From contig CM024760.1 in the NCBI GenBank assembly GCA_014218235.1, positions 12,380,049 to 12,444,048 of the forward strand: a DNA stretch of 64,000 bases, in the 5' to 3' direction. The position numbers and the translations under genes were made by a program. The stretch comes from Colocasia esculenta. Its lineage: Eukaryota > Streptophyta > Magnoliopsida > Alismatales > Araceae. The notes under the pieces are model-generated. The model was not told where the DNA came from. It searched no databases and saw only the letters and a list, made by a program, of their open reading frames with translations. This document shows, one piece after another, positions 1 through 10,631 of the stretch; positions within the stretch are counted from its first letter, which is position 1; each line of letters begins with the position of its first letter.

Positions 1-289
1 CATATGACCAATAACGTAGGGTAAGCGATAACGCCCAATAGGATTTATATCTCATAGTACGGGCATGCTTTACATGATTAATATATTATAAGCAGAGACA
101 CTAATGATAGAGAGTACCAAGTATAGTCAAGAAAGAAATGAGTTGAGTAGCATGTTTCAAATAGCACATGAATTAAGTTTAGCACAAGAAATCAAATCAC
201 GATAGAGAGTGATAGTAAACATTAGCAAGTAACGTCATTGTCAAGCAATAGCAAGTAACATGTATAGCAAGGAGAGAGAGAGAGTAGTT

Positions 290-480
290 GGCCATATAGA
301 GAGTAAATTGCACTTTGATTGATTTCATCAATCGAAATAATATAGCACTTTGATTAACTTTCATCAATCGACATAGTATTGCGCTTTGGTTATCCGTAGA
401 TAGCCGAGAGAGAGTATAGCACTTTATTTTGTCAAAAGACAACGAGAGAATATAACACTTTTTGATTGTATTTGATTAAT
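290..480. repeat. Imperfect minisatellite inside LTR-A
   Basis: About four imperfect units of 45-55 bases share a GAGAGAGTA start, a TAGCACTTTGATT block and a CATCAATCGA block. They lie near the inner end of the 3' LTR of element A. The second LTR copy begins within this array at 15481, where element B interrupted it. Confidence 0.55.
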
Positions 481-3115
481 CTAGATAGTATGGCACTTGG
501 ATGTAATGCCGAACATCCTGATCATTAAACTCCCGGCGCTCCTCCCAGGACCAGATCGGGCCCTTTATAATATTGCTTAGCATTAGTTATGTTTGTTATC
601 TTAGACAATCAGTCACGTGGCCAATAGAGAGTAATAGATGAGAGCACTAGATGAATAGATGAGATAGTAAAGAGAGTGTGAATAGATGAGCGAGTAGAGT
701 ATAGATGATAACTATAGGTCATTGCACATAAAACGACGAGTAAACAGGCGATAGTAACAATTGCACAACACGCGCGATTGGTGTTGGCAGTCAGGTGGGA
801 TTCACTACCCTTCCATTGGCCATGTTATGCACAAGTCTAAAGGTCTGACGTGAGTCAAGATAAGAGAGAACTTCTAAAAGCCGTTTGGATCATATTGATC
901 CCTAATGGTATTATAAGTGTTAGGGTACAACCAGCTCGGTCTCCATGAGGGAATCCACAGAGTACGGAGTCTTACAGAGGTCTTAACAAAAGGTCCCTTG
1001 TCTACCAGAACAAAATGTCAATAGAGAGGTTCCAACTTGTCAAGAGAGTTATGTGTATAGAAAACGAGTTGCTCGACGTTCTAGAGGAATTCTAGAACAG
1101 TGGAGCGGCGATAACGGTATTCCAAATCCATGTAAGAAAACGAAAACAATGTCATTATTATCATGGGTGATAATGTGCAATTATTGAAGTAATTACCAGA
1201 TAATTTTTCATGTATTTGTCTGCATGGTTTCATGGCAAGGATATATTTGGTGTGTGCATGTGCATGAAATCATAAGACATAGAATGATTGTGCATATTAA
1301 CTTTAAATTAAAGAAATAGGTGACATATTCAAAATTTAATCACATGATGGTTTACTGTTCATTACACAGTTTTACAGGGTATACACATGCTTAACAACCC
1401 TAAATATTCATTTAAATAGAATAAAAATTATTGCTGGAATAATACAAGTAAATCGCGATTGGTATGATGGTCACGTTTATCAGGCGGTGAGAAATGCGAC
1501 GACGAGAACCGTCGCGTTCATGCAAAGCCTAACTGTTCAAACGACGCGATTTTCCAGAGGTGGGAAACAACAGTGAAACGCGACGACCTTGGCGGTCGCA
1601 TTTCAGAAGTCTTCTTACAGTCAATGAAACACAGTTTGATGCACAGGACGAGGCTAAAATGCGACGACATGGGCGGTTGCCTTTCAGGTAAACGTGACGG
1701 TCAAGACCGACGTGATACCAGTCCATTGAATCACGTCGCCTGGATCGGTCGCGATTCAAGACTCAACCCAAAAACAGAAGAAACAAACAGTGATCTTTAT
1801 GCAATGCTTATAACTCACAAACTAGGGCACTTGGAACAAAGTGGTAAACATGAAACTTGTTGGAAACATGGAATAGAAGAGATCTACGATTTTGGTTTCA
1901 TGAAAATTGGCCTCGGGATGTGCAAGAAATTAACATGAATGTAAAAAGGTGTTAACATGTGCGACTTTGGAAAAATGCTTAATACTCGAGATATACTCAA
2001 TGAAAATCAACGAAACCACTTGCACATGAAAGTAGACTCGATGCTCTACACATTGATATATGAGTTATTTAGATTTGGCCCAAGATCACCTACCTTTTGG
2101 GTAGAAGAAATCACATTTTTCTAGAAAGCCCTCTTTTAGACTGCTTGGAGGAGAACACCTAATACACTTGATCTACTGAATGAAAAATAGGCAAACCAGT
2201 GCCATTAGGAGCTAGACTCGACCCTCTTTCCAGAGATATAAGTCTTGCATGGTTTGGTTAAGGTTTGGCTTACCTTTGGTTGACTCCAAGGAAAGCACTC
2301 TGCACAGGTCGATGCAGACGCATCAAGGAAGAAAAGCTCCGTCTTGGGGTCTTTCCCTCCACCTCTTGTGCTCAAGAATGGCTAACCACGACCCCATCAC
2401 TAGGTAAACTCACCCCTAGGGTTTCATGGCAAGTATTTAAGCATCTAGGGTTTTTAGGAGTCCCATTGGGTGTAGGAAAGAAGGGTTGTGGTTTTGGTCT
2501 ATCACCTTCCTTGTTTTGATGATTTCTCACGCCATTAGAGTGTGAGAGGCTTTTGGAAATTCTATAGTATGGCTAGGCACAAAATTGGGTTGCTATGTTG
2601 TGAGTAATTGCCTCAAGTTTTACCCTAATTGCCTCTTTCTAATTTCAGCTCAATTAGGGTTACAAATTTTTGGATATTTTTCATGCCCCATTTTATTCTT
2701 GGGCCAAAAGTGGTCTATTGACCCAATTCCAATAACGGGTCATCAATACATGATGTTGGAAGTCTCTCCAACATATTCATTTACTTTGTGATCATGTTAT
2801 ATTTCCGTGTTAACAGTTTTCTGACTTAGTTTTATAATTTGGATAATTAGTCACATTGTGACGTACACTTGGCCAATCGGATTTTTTCGTTGCATGAATT
2901 TCTTCATGGAACACTTAGGAATAATGTTTGGGTTGAATTATAATTTTTTACGGAATTTTCTGATGTGTTCTTGCACATACGATAGTGGTACGTATATTTC
3001 TATTATTTTGATATTATAGAAATTATTATTTCGAATTTTTAAGTACTGAATTTTTAGGGGTGTGTTAGAATGTGGAGCCCGAACTCTCTAGTAGATCTAC
3101 ACAGTCAGAAGTGAA

Positions 3116-3273
3116 GCATTCGACTACCAGTCGAATGCATCAGTCGAAGTCAGCAATCGAATGCATCAGTTGAAGTCGGCAGTCGAATGTAGCATTCGAC
3201 TTATGCAGTGGGAGCCTGTCAGCAGTCGAATGTAGCATTCGACTACAGCAGTCGAATTTTTCAAGGCATTCGA
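3116..3273. repeat. Repeated AGTCGAATG/CATTCGACT motif in solo-LTR U3
   Basis: The 9-mer AGTCGAATG, its complement CATTCGACT and one-base variants recur about ten times in 160 bases. Some lie back to back, as in GCATTCGACT then CCAGTCGAATGC. They lie upstream of the LTR TATA box at 3376, where enhancers of LTR promoters usually sit. Confidence 0.7.
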
Positions 3274-3375
3274 CTTCTCCTTTCCCAGGTCAGACAACTT
3301 TGCAGTTCTGAGGCGGTTCTGAGTTAGGGCTTTTTTGTCCATGTGAATCTCGATTATGGCGCCCTAACCTCCCAG

Positions 3376-3383
3376 TATATAAA
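3376..3383 (+). promoter_or_regulatory. TATA box of the solo LTR
   Basis: TATATAAA lies about 210 bases before the LTR end and downstream of the repeated U3 motif, a standard position for an LTR promoter. Confidence 0.55.
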
Positions 3384-3597
3384 GGGAGGTATATTCTCTT
3401 TGTATGTGGGTTCTGGTTGTAGTATTGAAAGCTGCTGTGGCCGTGGACGTAGGAAGGCTCTCACCTCCGAACCACGTAAAATCTGGTGTCTGTGTGTTCT
3501 TCTTCTCCCTTCCTCCATCTCTTCTCCAAACTCTTCATGTGAGTTGTGTAAGAGAGGGCTGCCGATCGGGGGGACGATTCCCCAACAGGGTGCTACA

Positions 3598-3610
3598 TCC
3601 TCCCCCACTT
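3598..3610 (-). other. Polypurine tract of element A
   Basis: On the minus strand this reads AAGTGGGGGAGGA and abuts the LTR start TGTAGCACCC. This is the usual plus-strand priming site just 5' of a 3' LTR and fixes element A's orientation. Confidence 0.8.
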
Positions 3611-3663
3611 AAAAAGAATTTGGCCCACCAAATTCCATGACTTCCTCAGTTACATATGAACCA

Positions 3664-4370
3664 TCATTCTATGCTAAAGGTAATAATCGGGGAAAGTTTA
3701 GAGTTACCTTTTACGGTTACCACTTCGTCATTTATAAAGGGTTGTGCCAAAGCTTTGTGTGGATCTTGATGTGTTGAATTTTCTTGACGTTTGTTCTCCA
3801 TCTTTGGGCATTCTCCAATCTTGTGGTTTGAGTTGCCACATCGGAAGCACTTCCCTTGATTCTTCGAACAATCCTTCGATACGTGGCTTGCCTTGTTGCA
3901 GTGGTTACATCGATCCTCTTGACCATGGGACAATCACTGTCGTTCTTCTTTTCGTCATCTTACCCTTACCACTATTTGGTCGCTTCCCTTTTATCTTAGC
4001 GTATAGCTCCTTTTTGTTGGTGGGGGTTTCCTTTAAGAGAGGACAGTCTAGCATTTGATGTTCCAAATTGCCACAACGTAGGCATGCACCAGCCTTATGC
4101 AGCACTCCTTAGTCAAATGTCCCGGCTTATGACAATGACGGCAACTGATCCGGAAGAACTCCTTGTTACATTTCTTTTGCTGGTTCACCTCATTTCCAAG
4201 GTGGTGTCTTCCTTTCCCTTTCTTATCATTCGCTTTCCTAATCTTTCTGGTCGGTTCCAAAGCTCTTCTAGTAGTTGGGCGGCTTGTCGACATGCCAGAA
4301 CTAACTTTTGAGTTGATCTCATTTCGTCTTGTGGTGGCATACGCTTGGCTCCCAGTAAGAATTCCTTCAA
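3664..4370 (-). pseudogene. gag remnant with four CCHC zinc knuckles (element A)
   Basis: Overlapping minus-strand frames (4048-4293, 3905-4105, 3664-3933) carry four knuckles in order: CRHCHKPGHLTKEC, CLRCGNLEHQMLDC, CNHCNKASHVSKDC and CFRCGNSNHKIGEC. Each fits C-x2-C-x4-H-x4-C. At least two frameshifts separate them. CCHC knuckles bind retroelement RNA during packaging. There is no capsid-like region upstream and no pol: only about 1 kb separates PBS and PPT, so the element is a large deletion derivative or a gag-only non-autonomous element. Most plant Ty3 gags have one or two knuckles, so four is unusual. No intact product is expected. Confidence 0.7.
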
Positions 4371-4593
4371 GAATAAGGTTGACGTCAGGGTGTTAAAGTA
4401 GCATTAAACTAATATGTTCAAGTCTATGTACATTTAGATCTTTACCACGATTCTACCCAATCTTCGCTCAAGTATGATAGTTGATTTAGACACGTGTCAT
4501 GGCAGGTTGCCCTAGAACATCCTAGACCTAAGAGATCCAATGAGGACATCCTAGAACATCTTAAACCTAAGATATCTGATTAAGACATCCTAG

Positions 4594-4605
4594 GCTCTGA
4601 TACCA
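4594..4605 (-). other. Primer-binding site of element A
   Basis: Minus-strand TGGTATCAGAGC is complementary to the 3' end of plant initiator tRNA-Met. Two bases (4606-4607) separate it from the LTR end at 4608. It marks the sequence above 4608 as element A's 5' LTR. Confidence 0.85.
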
Positions 4606-4607
4606 AC

Positions 4608-4904
4608 TGTCACGCCCCGCCAATTTAGCAGCGGAATAAATCAGGGAGACGTGAGCAAAGTGCATGGTAGAGTAAATTGCACTATAGTTTAGTAATTCAA
4701 AGCAACTAATGAACAATAATTGGAAGAAACTCTTCATTTCATTAAAATTTCCCTAAGACTATTACAACCACTAATTTAGAGCCAATATATATAGGGCTGA
4801 ATGACATCATTACATTGGAAAAGAAATCTAATGCAATAACTACTAGACTCCATTGTACTAGGATAACTTCATCAATTGACTACAAGTCGCTCAACACTCT
4901 GGGC
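4608..4904 (-). repeat. Terminal fragment of the 5' LTR of element A
   Basis: It begins TGTCACGCCCCGCC right beside the PBS, so it is the distal (U5) end of a minus-strand 5' LTR. Homology to LTR-B starts abruptly at 4905. The rest of this LTR resumes at 15481 beyond element B. The matching part of the 3' LTR lies before base 1, so the two ends cannot be compared directly. Confidence 0.6.
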
Positions 4905-6728
4905 CTGCTGGTGGTACTGACCCTCCACTGGACAATAGGTGCGAAGTCTCCTGATCTCCGTCACTTGGTAGGAGGTAGGGGTGAGCCTCACGTGTCACTG
5001 GCTCAGTAGGGAAACTCCCTAGAAATCGAACAAACCAACACAAGTAGCAAAGCAGGAAATGCTATGCTAACAATTTATAGAATTATCTAGCAGGATATAA
5101 AACTATGAGTACCACTTACCATTTGTCGCTTGACAGGGATCAACGTAAATAAATAAATAAATGGCAAAGCCAAACAAGTGTACGAGCTACTGTAGAGAAA
5201 AGTCACACTCGAGCCACGTCAACTGGTTCGCGACACCAGTTACTGACCCGGACAAACCACACAGGACCACCTCTCAGTCTCGCAGCTACGGACGAAAGGT
5301 CCAGCTGCCGCTCCACTAAACAAGTACAAGAACTGTGGAGTCCAACTAAACCACCACAATCTGCAAGTCACACACCTCGCAGGCCCATGCCTGGCACCTT
5401 TAGGGACTCTGGCCCGAGCTCCCTAAAGTGAGGCACTGGAAAACAGGACTAGCTGGGGCCCAGTACGTCTACTGGTGTCCGTCTCCCCCAACTACGAGCG
5501 CGCTACAAGCGACAACACAACAAACTCTCTCTAGTCACTGTCCCACTGTCATCTTTCCCTCAGCCGGACGTACTACTCAGCACAAGAGTTAGGGTGTCCA
5601 GGAAGACGACAAGACCTCGTCAGTACCCAGTACCAGGACAAGCCCCGAGCACTCACATGCCTGGCTCACACAAAACCTGGGGCTCCCAACCGAAGATGTA
5701 TCCACGGAAGGCGTCAAACTACACACCACGTACACTGAAACCACGTGCACAACGCACAAGCCACGTGAAACCTCCACGTAAACCACGTGAACACTAGGTA
5801 AACCACACACCACACGCTCCCCAAGCATAGGGAGAGTGCCAATGCACCTCCTACTATCATCACATAACACAAACCACACTAAACGGATAATTATTCACTT
5901 ACATGCATTCTTGGATAGCAGCATTCGGTTGTTGTCGCGACAGGGTGCAGTGTCGCCTTAAGAACGCGACGTATCGCGGTGTCTCGACATGGTCGCGACG
6001 CCAAGGGTTGTCGCCTTAATAGGTACGAACCCTAACCTGGAATCCTTCATTCAGATCACCTCAAACTCTTTAAAACCTATGGTTCTCATTCAATTTTCAT
6101 GCTTTAATGTGTTCCTACACATGCTATCTAGGGTTTAGAAAGCAGGAAACACATTATCCACATCATACGAGCAATCCACGGATCAAAACACAGGAAATCT
6201 CCCTACCTTCACGAAGAACGCGAAGAACGAAGCCGGCACGATGTTCCCTCCGCTCCACGTAACGTCCTCGCGGTGGAAACTCGTCGAACCAAGCTCTAAC
6301 AAGCCGAATCGCCCAAGATTCTCACAGCAAAAACCTCCTGGCCGAGCAGAGCTTTTATCAGTTCTATTCTGCCAGGGTTTCTTAAAAACGCAACGCAGGT
6401 AAAAACGTGACACTCTACCCAGTCGCGACCTAAACGCGACGTAGCAGGCTGTCGCCTTAAGCCTGCTAACGTCAGCCTATGCGCCCAGCACACGACACGC
6501 GGCAGACATGCACACGTTCACTTAAATTGACGGTTTCATGAACGCGACGCCATAGGTTATCGCGATCAAAACGCGACACCCTTCACTGTCGCGTTAAGAA
6601 CAGAGAAACAGAGAACGCTTCAGGCAAGATCTCATAACCTGCGGAAACCACCTGTTACACACACGTCATCGGCCACACACTGGCCTCCACGACCACACAA
6701 TGACGATCCGAACGGTTGGAACGTTACA
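4905..6728 (-). repeat. 3' LTR of element B, truncated
   Basis: This aligns base for base in length (1824 bp) with 13657-15480, with only scattered substitutions, and ends GAACGTTACA like it. The first 259 bases of the full LTR (13398-13656) are missing here and are replaced by the LTR-A fragment at 4608-4904. A deletion has therefore fused LTR-A to LTR-B. It contains a G-box cluster and a CGCGAC-rich zone. Confidence 0.85.
5742..5789. promoter_or_regulatory. Three G-boxes (CACGTG) in LTR-B
   Basis: CACGTG occurs at 5742, 5762 and 5784, with near matches between them. All three are preserved in the other LTR copy at 14494, 14514 and 14536. G-boxes are bZIP/bHLH sites typical of ABA, light and stress responses in plants. 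A role in element transcription is inferred. Confidence 0.5.
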
Positions 6729-6834
6729 TTACTATCACCTAAAAAGAAATTTCGTCCTCGAAATTTAAAATAGAAGCCAATTATCAACATTTCAATGCAA
6801 TTCATATAATACTATCACCTAAAAAGATTAAAAC

Positions 6835-8304
6835 TTACTCAAACAAGTATGGATACGCTTTTCTCATTTCTTTCGCTAATTCCCAAGTATCTTCACCACC
6901 TTGTATGTTCTCCCATCTAACCTTTACCAATTCAATTTCCTTATTTCTAAGCTTTTGAGTTCTGTGGCCTGAAATTTGCACTGGATATTCCGGCATTGAC
7001 ATGTCTGGCTTCAAATCATCTCTTTGATAACTCACAACTTGGGTTGGATCTTTAATATACTTTCTTAACATTGAAACATGAAATACATCATGAGCATCAG
7101 TAAAATCTTCTGGCAAATCCAATTTATAAGCTGCTTCACCCATCCTTTCTTTTATTTGAAATGGCCCAACATATCTTGGGCTTAACTTGCCTTTCTTACT
7201 GAATCTTAATACACCTTTAGTAGGAGATACCTTTAAAATACATATTCACCAACCTCAACTGCAATGGTCTGCTTCTAACATCTGCATAACTTTTCTGGCG
7301 ACTTTGGGTTTTTTTCAACTTTTCTTGATGAATTTTACTGTTTCTGCACACTGACGAACATTCCGGGCCCAAAACCTGCCTCTCTCCTTCATGTCAATTT
7401 AATAGTGATCTGCACGGTCTGCCATACAAAGCTTCATAGGTGCCATTTTAATGCTTGAATGGTAGCTGTTGTTATATGCAAACTCAACCAGACCCAAATG
7501 ACGCTCCCAAATGCCTCCCCACACAAGACAGCAAGCTCTCAACATATCTTCAATAGTCTGAATTGTTCTTTCCGTCTGTCCATCTGTTTGAGGATGATAT
7601 GCTGAACTGTACCTTAGCTCTGTACCGACTACTCTTTGCAAACTTCTCCAAAAGCCTGAAGTAAATCGAGGGTCTCGATCTGAAACTATAGTGACTGGTG
7701 TTCCATGCAAAGGTACAATTCTTTCTACATATAACTTAGCTAATCTATCAACTGACCATGTCATGCTAACTGGTAACAATCTGCAGACCTTGGTCAATCT
7801 ATCCACAAAAACCCATATTGCATTATGACCTGATGAACTGGGCAAACCAACTATAAATCCATTGCTATGTCATCCCACTTCCACTGCGCGAATGGGTAAT
7901 GGCTGCAACAATCCTCCTGGCTTCTGATGCTCTGCTTTTATTGCTGACATACTGCACATCTGGTTATAAACTCTGCAATTTCTTTCTTCATATTTGGCCA
8001 CCAAAAATGCTTCTCATATCTTGATACATTTTAGTGCTACCTGGGTGGATGGTGTACCTCGATCTGTGAGCTTCTTCTAAACCTTCTGTTTAATTTCTGT
8101 ATCTTCTGGGACATACAATCGTCCTTTTAGTCTAAACACATTATCATGCCTCAAATTTACTTCATCCATTCTGAGAATATCTGCTAAATTGATATCTGTT
8201 TTCTGTGCCTCTACTATCTGCCAGTAAAGAGAAGGCTCCACTGCACTAGTTGCTAATATTGTTCTGCGTTGACTGCTTGGCACATGAAAGGAATTCTCCG
8301 CCAC
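6835..8304 (-). pseudogene. Integrase with chromodomain-like tail (element B pol)
   Basis: The frame at 7399-7845 is an integrase core. WVFVDRLTK carries the first catalytic Asp, IVSDRDPRF the second, and HPQTDGQTERT the Glu region. The 8077-8304 frame (end of RNase H linker) lies upstream of it. The 6835-7143 frame has the DVFHVSMLRKY motif and then a short chromodomain-like segment ending TWELAKEMRKAYPYLF. These mark a Ty3 chromovirus, probably Tekay-like. The pieces lie in different frames with stops between, so the enzyme is dead. The chromodomain would normally steer integration toward heterochromatin. Confidence 0.8.
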
Positions 8305-9672
8305 ATCCTAAAGTTTCCATTCTCTGATCATAAGTTGATTCATAACCGTTTTTTCTGCTCAGTGCATCTGCCACCACATTTGCTTTGCCTGGATGATATG
8401 CCAAATTAAAGTCATAATCCTTTAAATTTCCATCCATCGCCTGTCTTAATTCAAATCTTTCGAGAGAAATATATTTTAAGCTTTTATGATCAGTAAAAAT
8501 CTCAAATCTTTCACCATACAAATAATGCCGCCAGATTTTTAATGCAAAACTACTACTACTGCTCTTCTAAATCATGAGTAGGGTAGTTCTCCTCATGCTT
8601 CTTCAATTGCCTGGAGGCATAGGCAACCACTTTACTATGTTGCATTAAAACTGCACCCAAACCTCTCTTGGATGCATCTGTAACAACACAATCCACCACT
8701 GCCCGATGGAATCTCTAAAACTGTGCTGATGTCAACCTCTTCTTCAACTCTGCAAAACTGCGCCTGCACTCCGGGGACCACACAAAGGAACACCCTTTCT
8801 TGTCAACCTTGTCATTGGTGCTGCTATCTTGGAGAAATCCTGGATAAATCTTCTGTAATAACCTGCCAAACCCAGAAAACTCCTAATCTCAAACACAGTC
8901 TTCGGCTCTTCCCACTTCATTACTGCTTCAACTTTGGCTGGATCCACTGTAATACCTTCCTGATATCACATGACCCAGAAATTAAGAATCTCTCCTTCAC
9001 CAGATTCACATTTACTAAATTTAGCAATAACTGATGATCCCTCAATATCTGCAAAGTAATCCGCAAATGATCTGCATGTTCTTCTTCTGATGCTGAATAA
9101 ACCATATATCATCAATAAAGACCACTATAAACTGATCCAAACCAATACTGATGAAATATTCTTTCATCAAATTCATAATGCTGCAGGTGCATTTGTCAAT
9201 CCAAAAGGCATCACAACAACTCATAATGTCCATATCTAGTCCGAAAGCTGTCTTCTCAATATCTTCTTCTCTGATCCGCAATGATGATATCCTGATCTCA
9301 ATCTATCTTGGAAAATACTTTGGCTGACTGCAGTTGATCAAATAAATCATCAATCCGAGGAAGTGGATATTATTCTTAATTGTAACTTTATTCAACTGCC
9401 TGTAATCAATACACATTCTTAAACTGCCATCTTTCTTTCTGACAAATAACACTGGCGCTCCCCATGGTGACTGACTAGCCTAATAAACCTTTTTCTACTA
9501 ACTCTTGCAACTGCTTTTTCAACTCTTTCAATTCTGCTGGGGCCATTCTATATGGTGCTTTAGAGATAGGTAAACTACCTGGTTGCAATTCAACTGTGAA
9601 GTCTACCTCTCTGCGTGGAGCTAACCCTGGCAACTCATCTGGAACACATCGTAAATTCTCTAACCCTTGCAC
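8246..9672 (-). pseudogene. Reverse transcriptase-RNase H (element B pol)
   Basis: In minus-strand order: 9475-9672 holds the RT entry (VPDELPGLAPRREVDF, then APYRMAPAELKELKKQL). 9042-9281 holds the active-site region, with FIVVFIDDI in place of the YVDD-type box. 8744-8947 is the RT-RNase H connection (FLGLAGYYRRFIQDFSKIA). 8246-8521 is RNase H (FEIFTDHKSLKYI, then YHPGKANVVADALSR). Several frameshifts and stops break the chain, and the stretch at 9300-9480 is poorly preserved. The order PR-RT-RH-INT is Ty3/gypsy. Confidence 0.8.
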
Positions 9673-9689
9673 TAATCTACAGACTTACT

Positions 9690-10130
9690 AATTCAACTAG
9701 ACTACAGAAGCAAGGTACGCTACACATCCCGCATTAATTAACTTTCTAGCTCTAAGTGCTGAAATAATAAACTTAGGAGTGTAAAAAGGCATACCTTGAA
9801 ATTCAAACACTCACCACCGGTCTGCAAAATTTGACTCTCTTCTTTCTACAATCAACCATGCCCCCGTAGGCCTCTAACCAATCTATTCCCAAATCACATC
9901 ATATTCTTTCAATGTTAAGGTACAATCTTGCTGGCATTTGATTCCCATGAATTACTATCGAAACTTCTTCTAAAAAGCAGGAAGTCAACAAATATCCTCC
10001 AGAAGGAATTTCACTACCAATTCACAAAACTTTTCTTCTAAAGGAAGTACCATGCTATCACAGAAATCTTCGAAATAATGAATGGGAAGCACCCGGATTA
10101 ATTAATACTCTAGCATAAAATCAAAGAAAG
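9690..10130 (-). pseudogene. Aspartic protease remnant (element B)
   Basis: Between the zinc-knuckle gag and the RT, the minus strand encodes a segment reading LINPGASHS. It lines up with the usual LIDPGATHS-type active site of plant Ty3 proteases, with Asn where the catalytic Asp should be. The rest is broken by stops. Position and the motif are the only support. Confidence 0.5.
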
Positions 10131-10159
10131 GTAAAATACCTTCAATAGATTGGATGCTT

Positions 10160-10631
10160 CCGCCTGAGCTCTGGTAACAGCCATCACTCGACCCCGTCCT
10201 CCTCTTGGGTACGGTGCACTTCTACCCTGCTCTGCTGACCGGTGAAAGGGCTGTTGCTGCTGCGGTTGGGTCCCTCTTCCATAAGTCTGCTCTCGAGGAT
10301 ACGGACAATTCCTTGCTAAATGTCTTGGCTGCCCACAATTATAACATCTAAAAGCTGGATATGTTGTAGGCTGCCCTGCCGCACTCTGCTGAGATTCTTC
10401 TGGAACAGGCGGTCTGTAGCCACGGCCCTGCTGAAAACCTCCCTGCTGAAACCCCTGCTGCTGCCTGCCTCTACCACGACCTCCTTGAAAGAATTTCTTG
10501 ATTTGCTTGCCCCATTTTCCTATTCCAGATTATGATGAAGCTCCGGAAGGTGCTTTCCCTTTACTAATTCCTCCTGACGGTTGTGGATGCCGAAAACTAC
10601 CTGAGCCTAAATCACCTGTCTGAGACTGCCT
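10160..10631 (-). pseudogene. C-terminal gag with zinc knuckle (element B)
   Basis: The minus strand reads through a Gln/Gly/Arg-rich segment (GRGRQQQGFQQGGFQQGRGY) into one CCHC knuckle, CYNCGQPRHLARNC (about 10300-10345), then another basic Gln-rich stretch. This is the end of the gag whose N-terminal half lies at 12434-13181. A solo LTR at 10632-12433 splits the two. One in-frame TAA is present before the basic segment. Gag would package the element's RNA. Confidence 0.75.

Larger units (their letters stand above)
3063..3587 (+). mobile_element. Copia-type solo LTR with 5-bp target duplication
   Basis: A 525-bp segment starts TGTTAGAATG and ends CCCCAACA. It is flanked on both sides by GGGTG (3058-3062 and 3588-3592). 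The uninterrupted LTR-A copy at 18165-18179 has a single GGGTG at the same place, so this is a clean insertion. There are no internal genes, which makes it a solo LTR left by LTR-LTR recombination. The + orientation is inferred from a TATA-like box at 3376 followed by a pyrimidine-rich leader. Assignment to Copia rests on termini and size, not on coding sequence. Confidence 0.85.
1..3597 (-). repeat. 3' LTR of element A (long LTR, minus orientation)
   Basis: From about 396 to 3062 plus 3588-3597 this matches 15481-18179 closely along its whole length. Copy 1 lacks a block of about 19 bases present in copy 2 near 15620. The right edge reads GGGTGCTACA, so in minus orientation the LTR starts TGTAGCACCC, directly next to a polypurine tract at 3598-3610. 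The left edge lies outside the window. The LTR is interrupted by a Copia-type solo LTR at 3063-3587. ORFs inside it, such as 1573-1938, recur only because the LTR is duplicated. Confidence 0.8.

Noticed and set aside
1573..1938. 121-codon + ORF with a counterpart at 16751-17050
   Set aside because: Both are inside LTR-A copies; the frame is not kept equally and no domain is visible.
4594..4605. TGGTATCAGAGC sites (also at 13382 and 63777) as possible tRNA genes
   Set aside because: They match only the 3' end of initiator tRNA-Met and sit beside LTRs; they are primer-binding sites, not tRNA genes.
5589..5879. 96-codon minus-strand ORF repeated nearly identically at 14341-14631
   Set aside because: Both copies lie in the two LTRs of element B, so identity reflects LTR duplication. 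No domain and no reason to expect translation.
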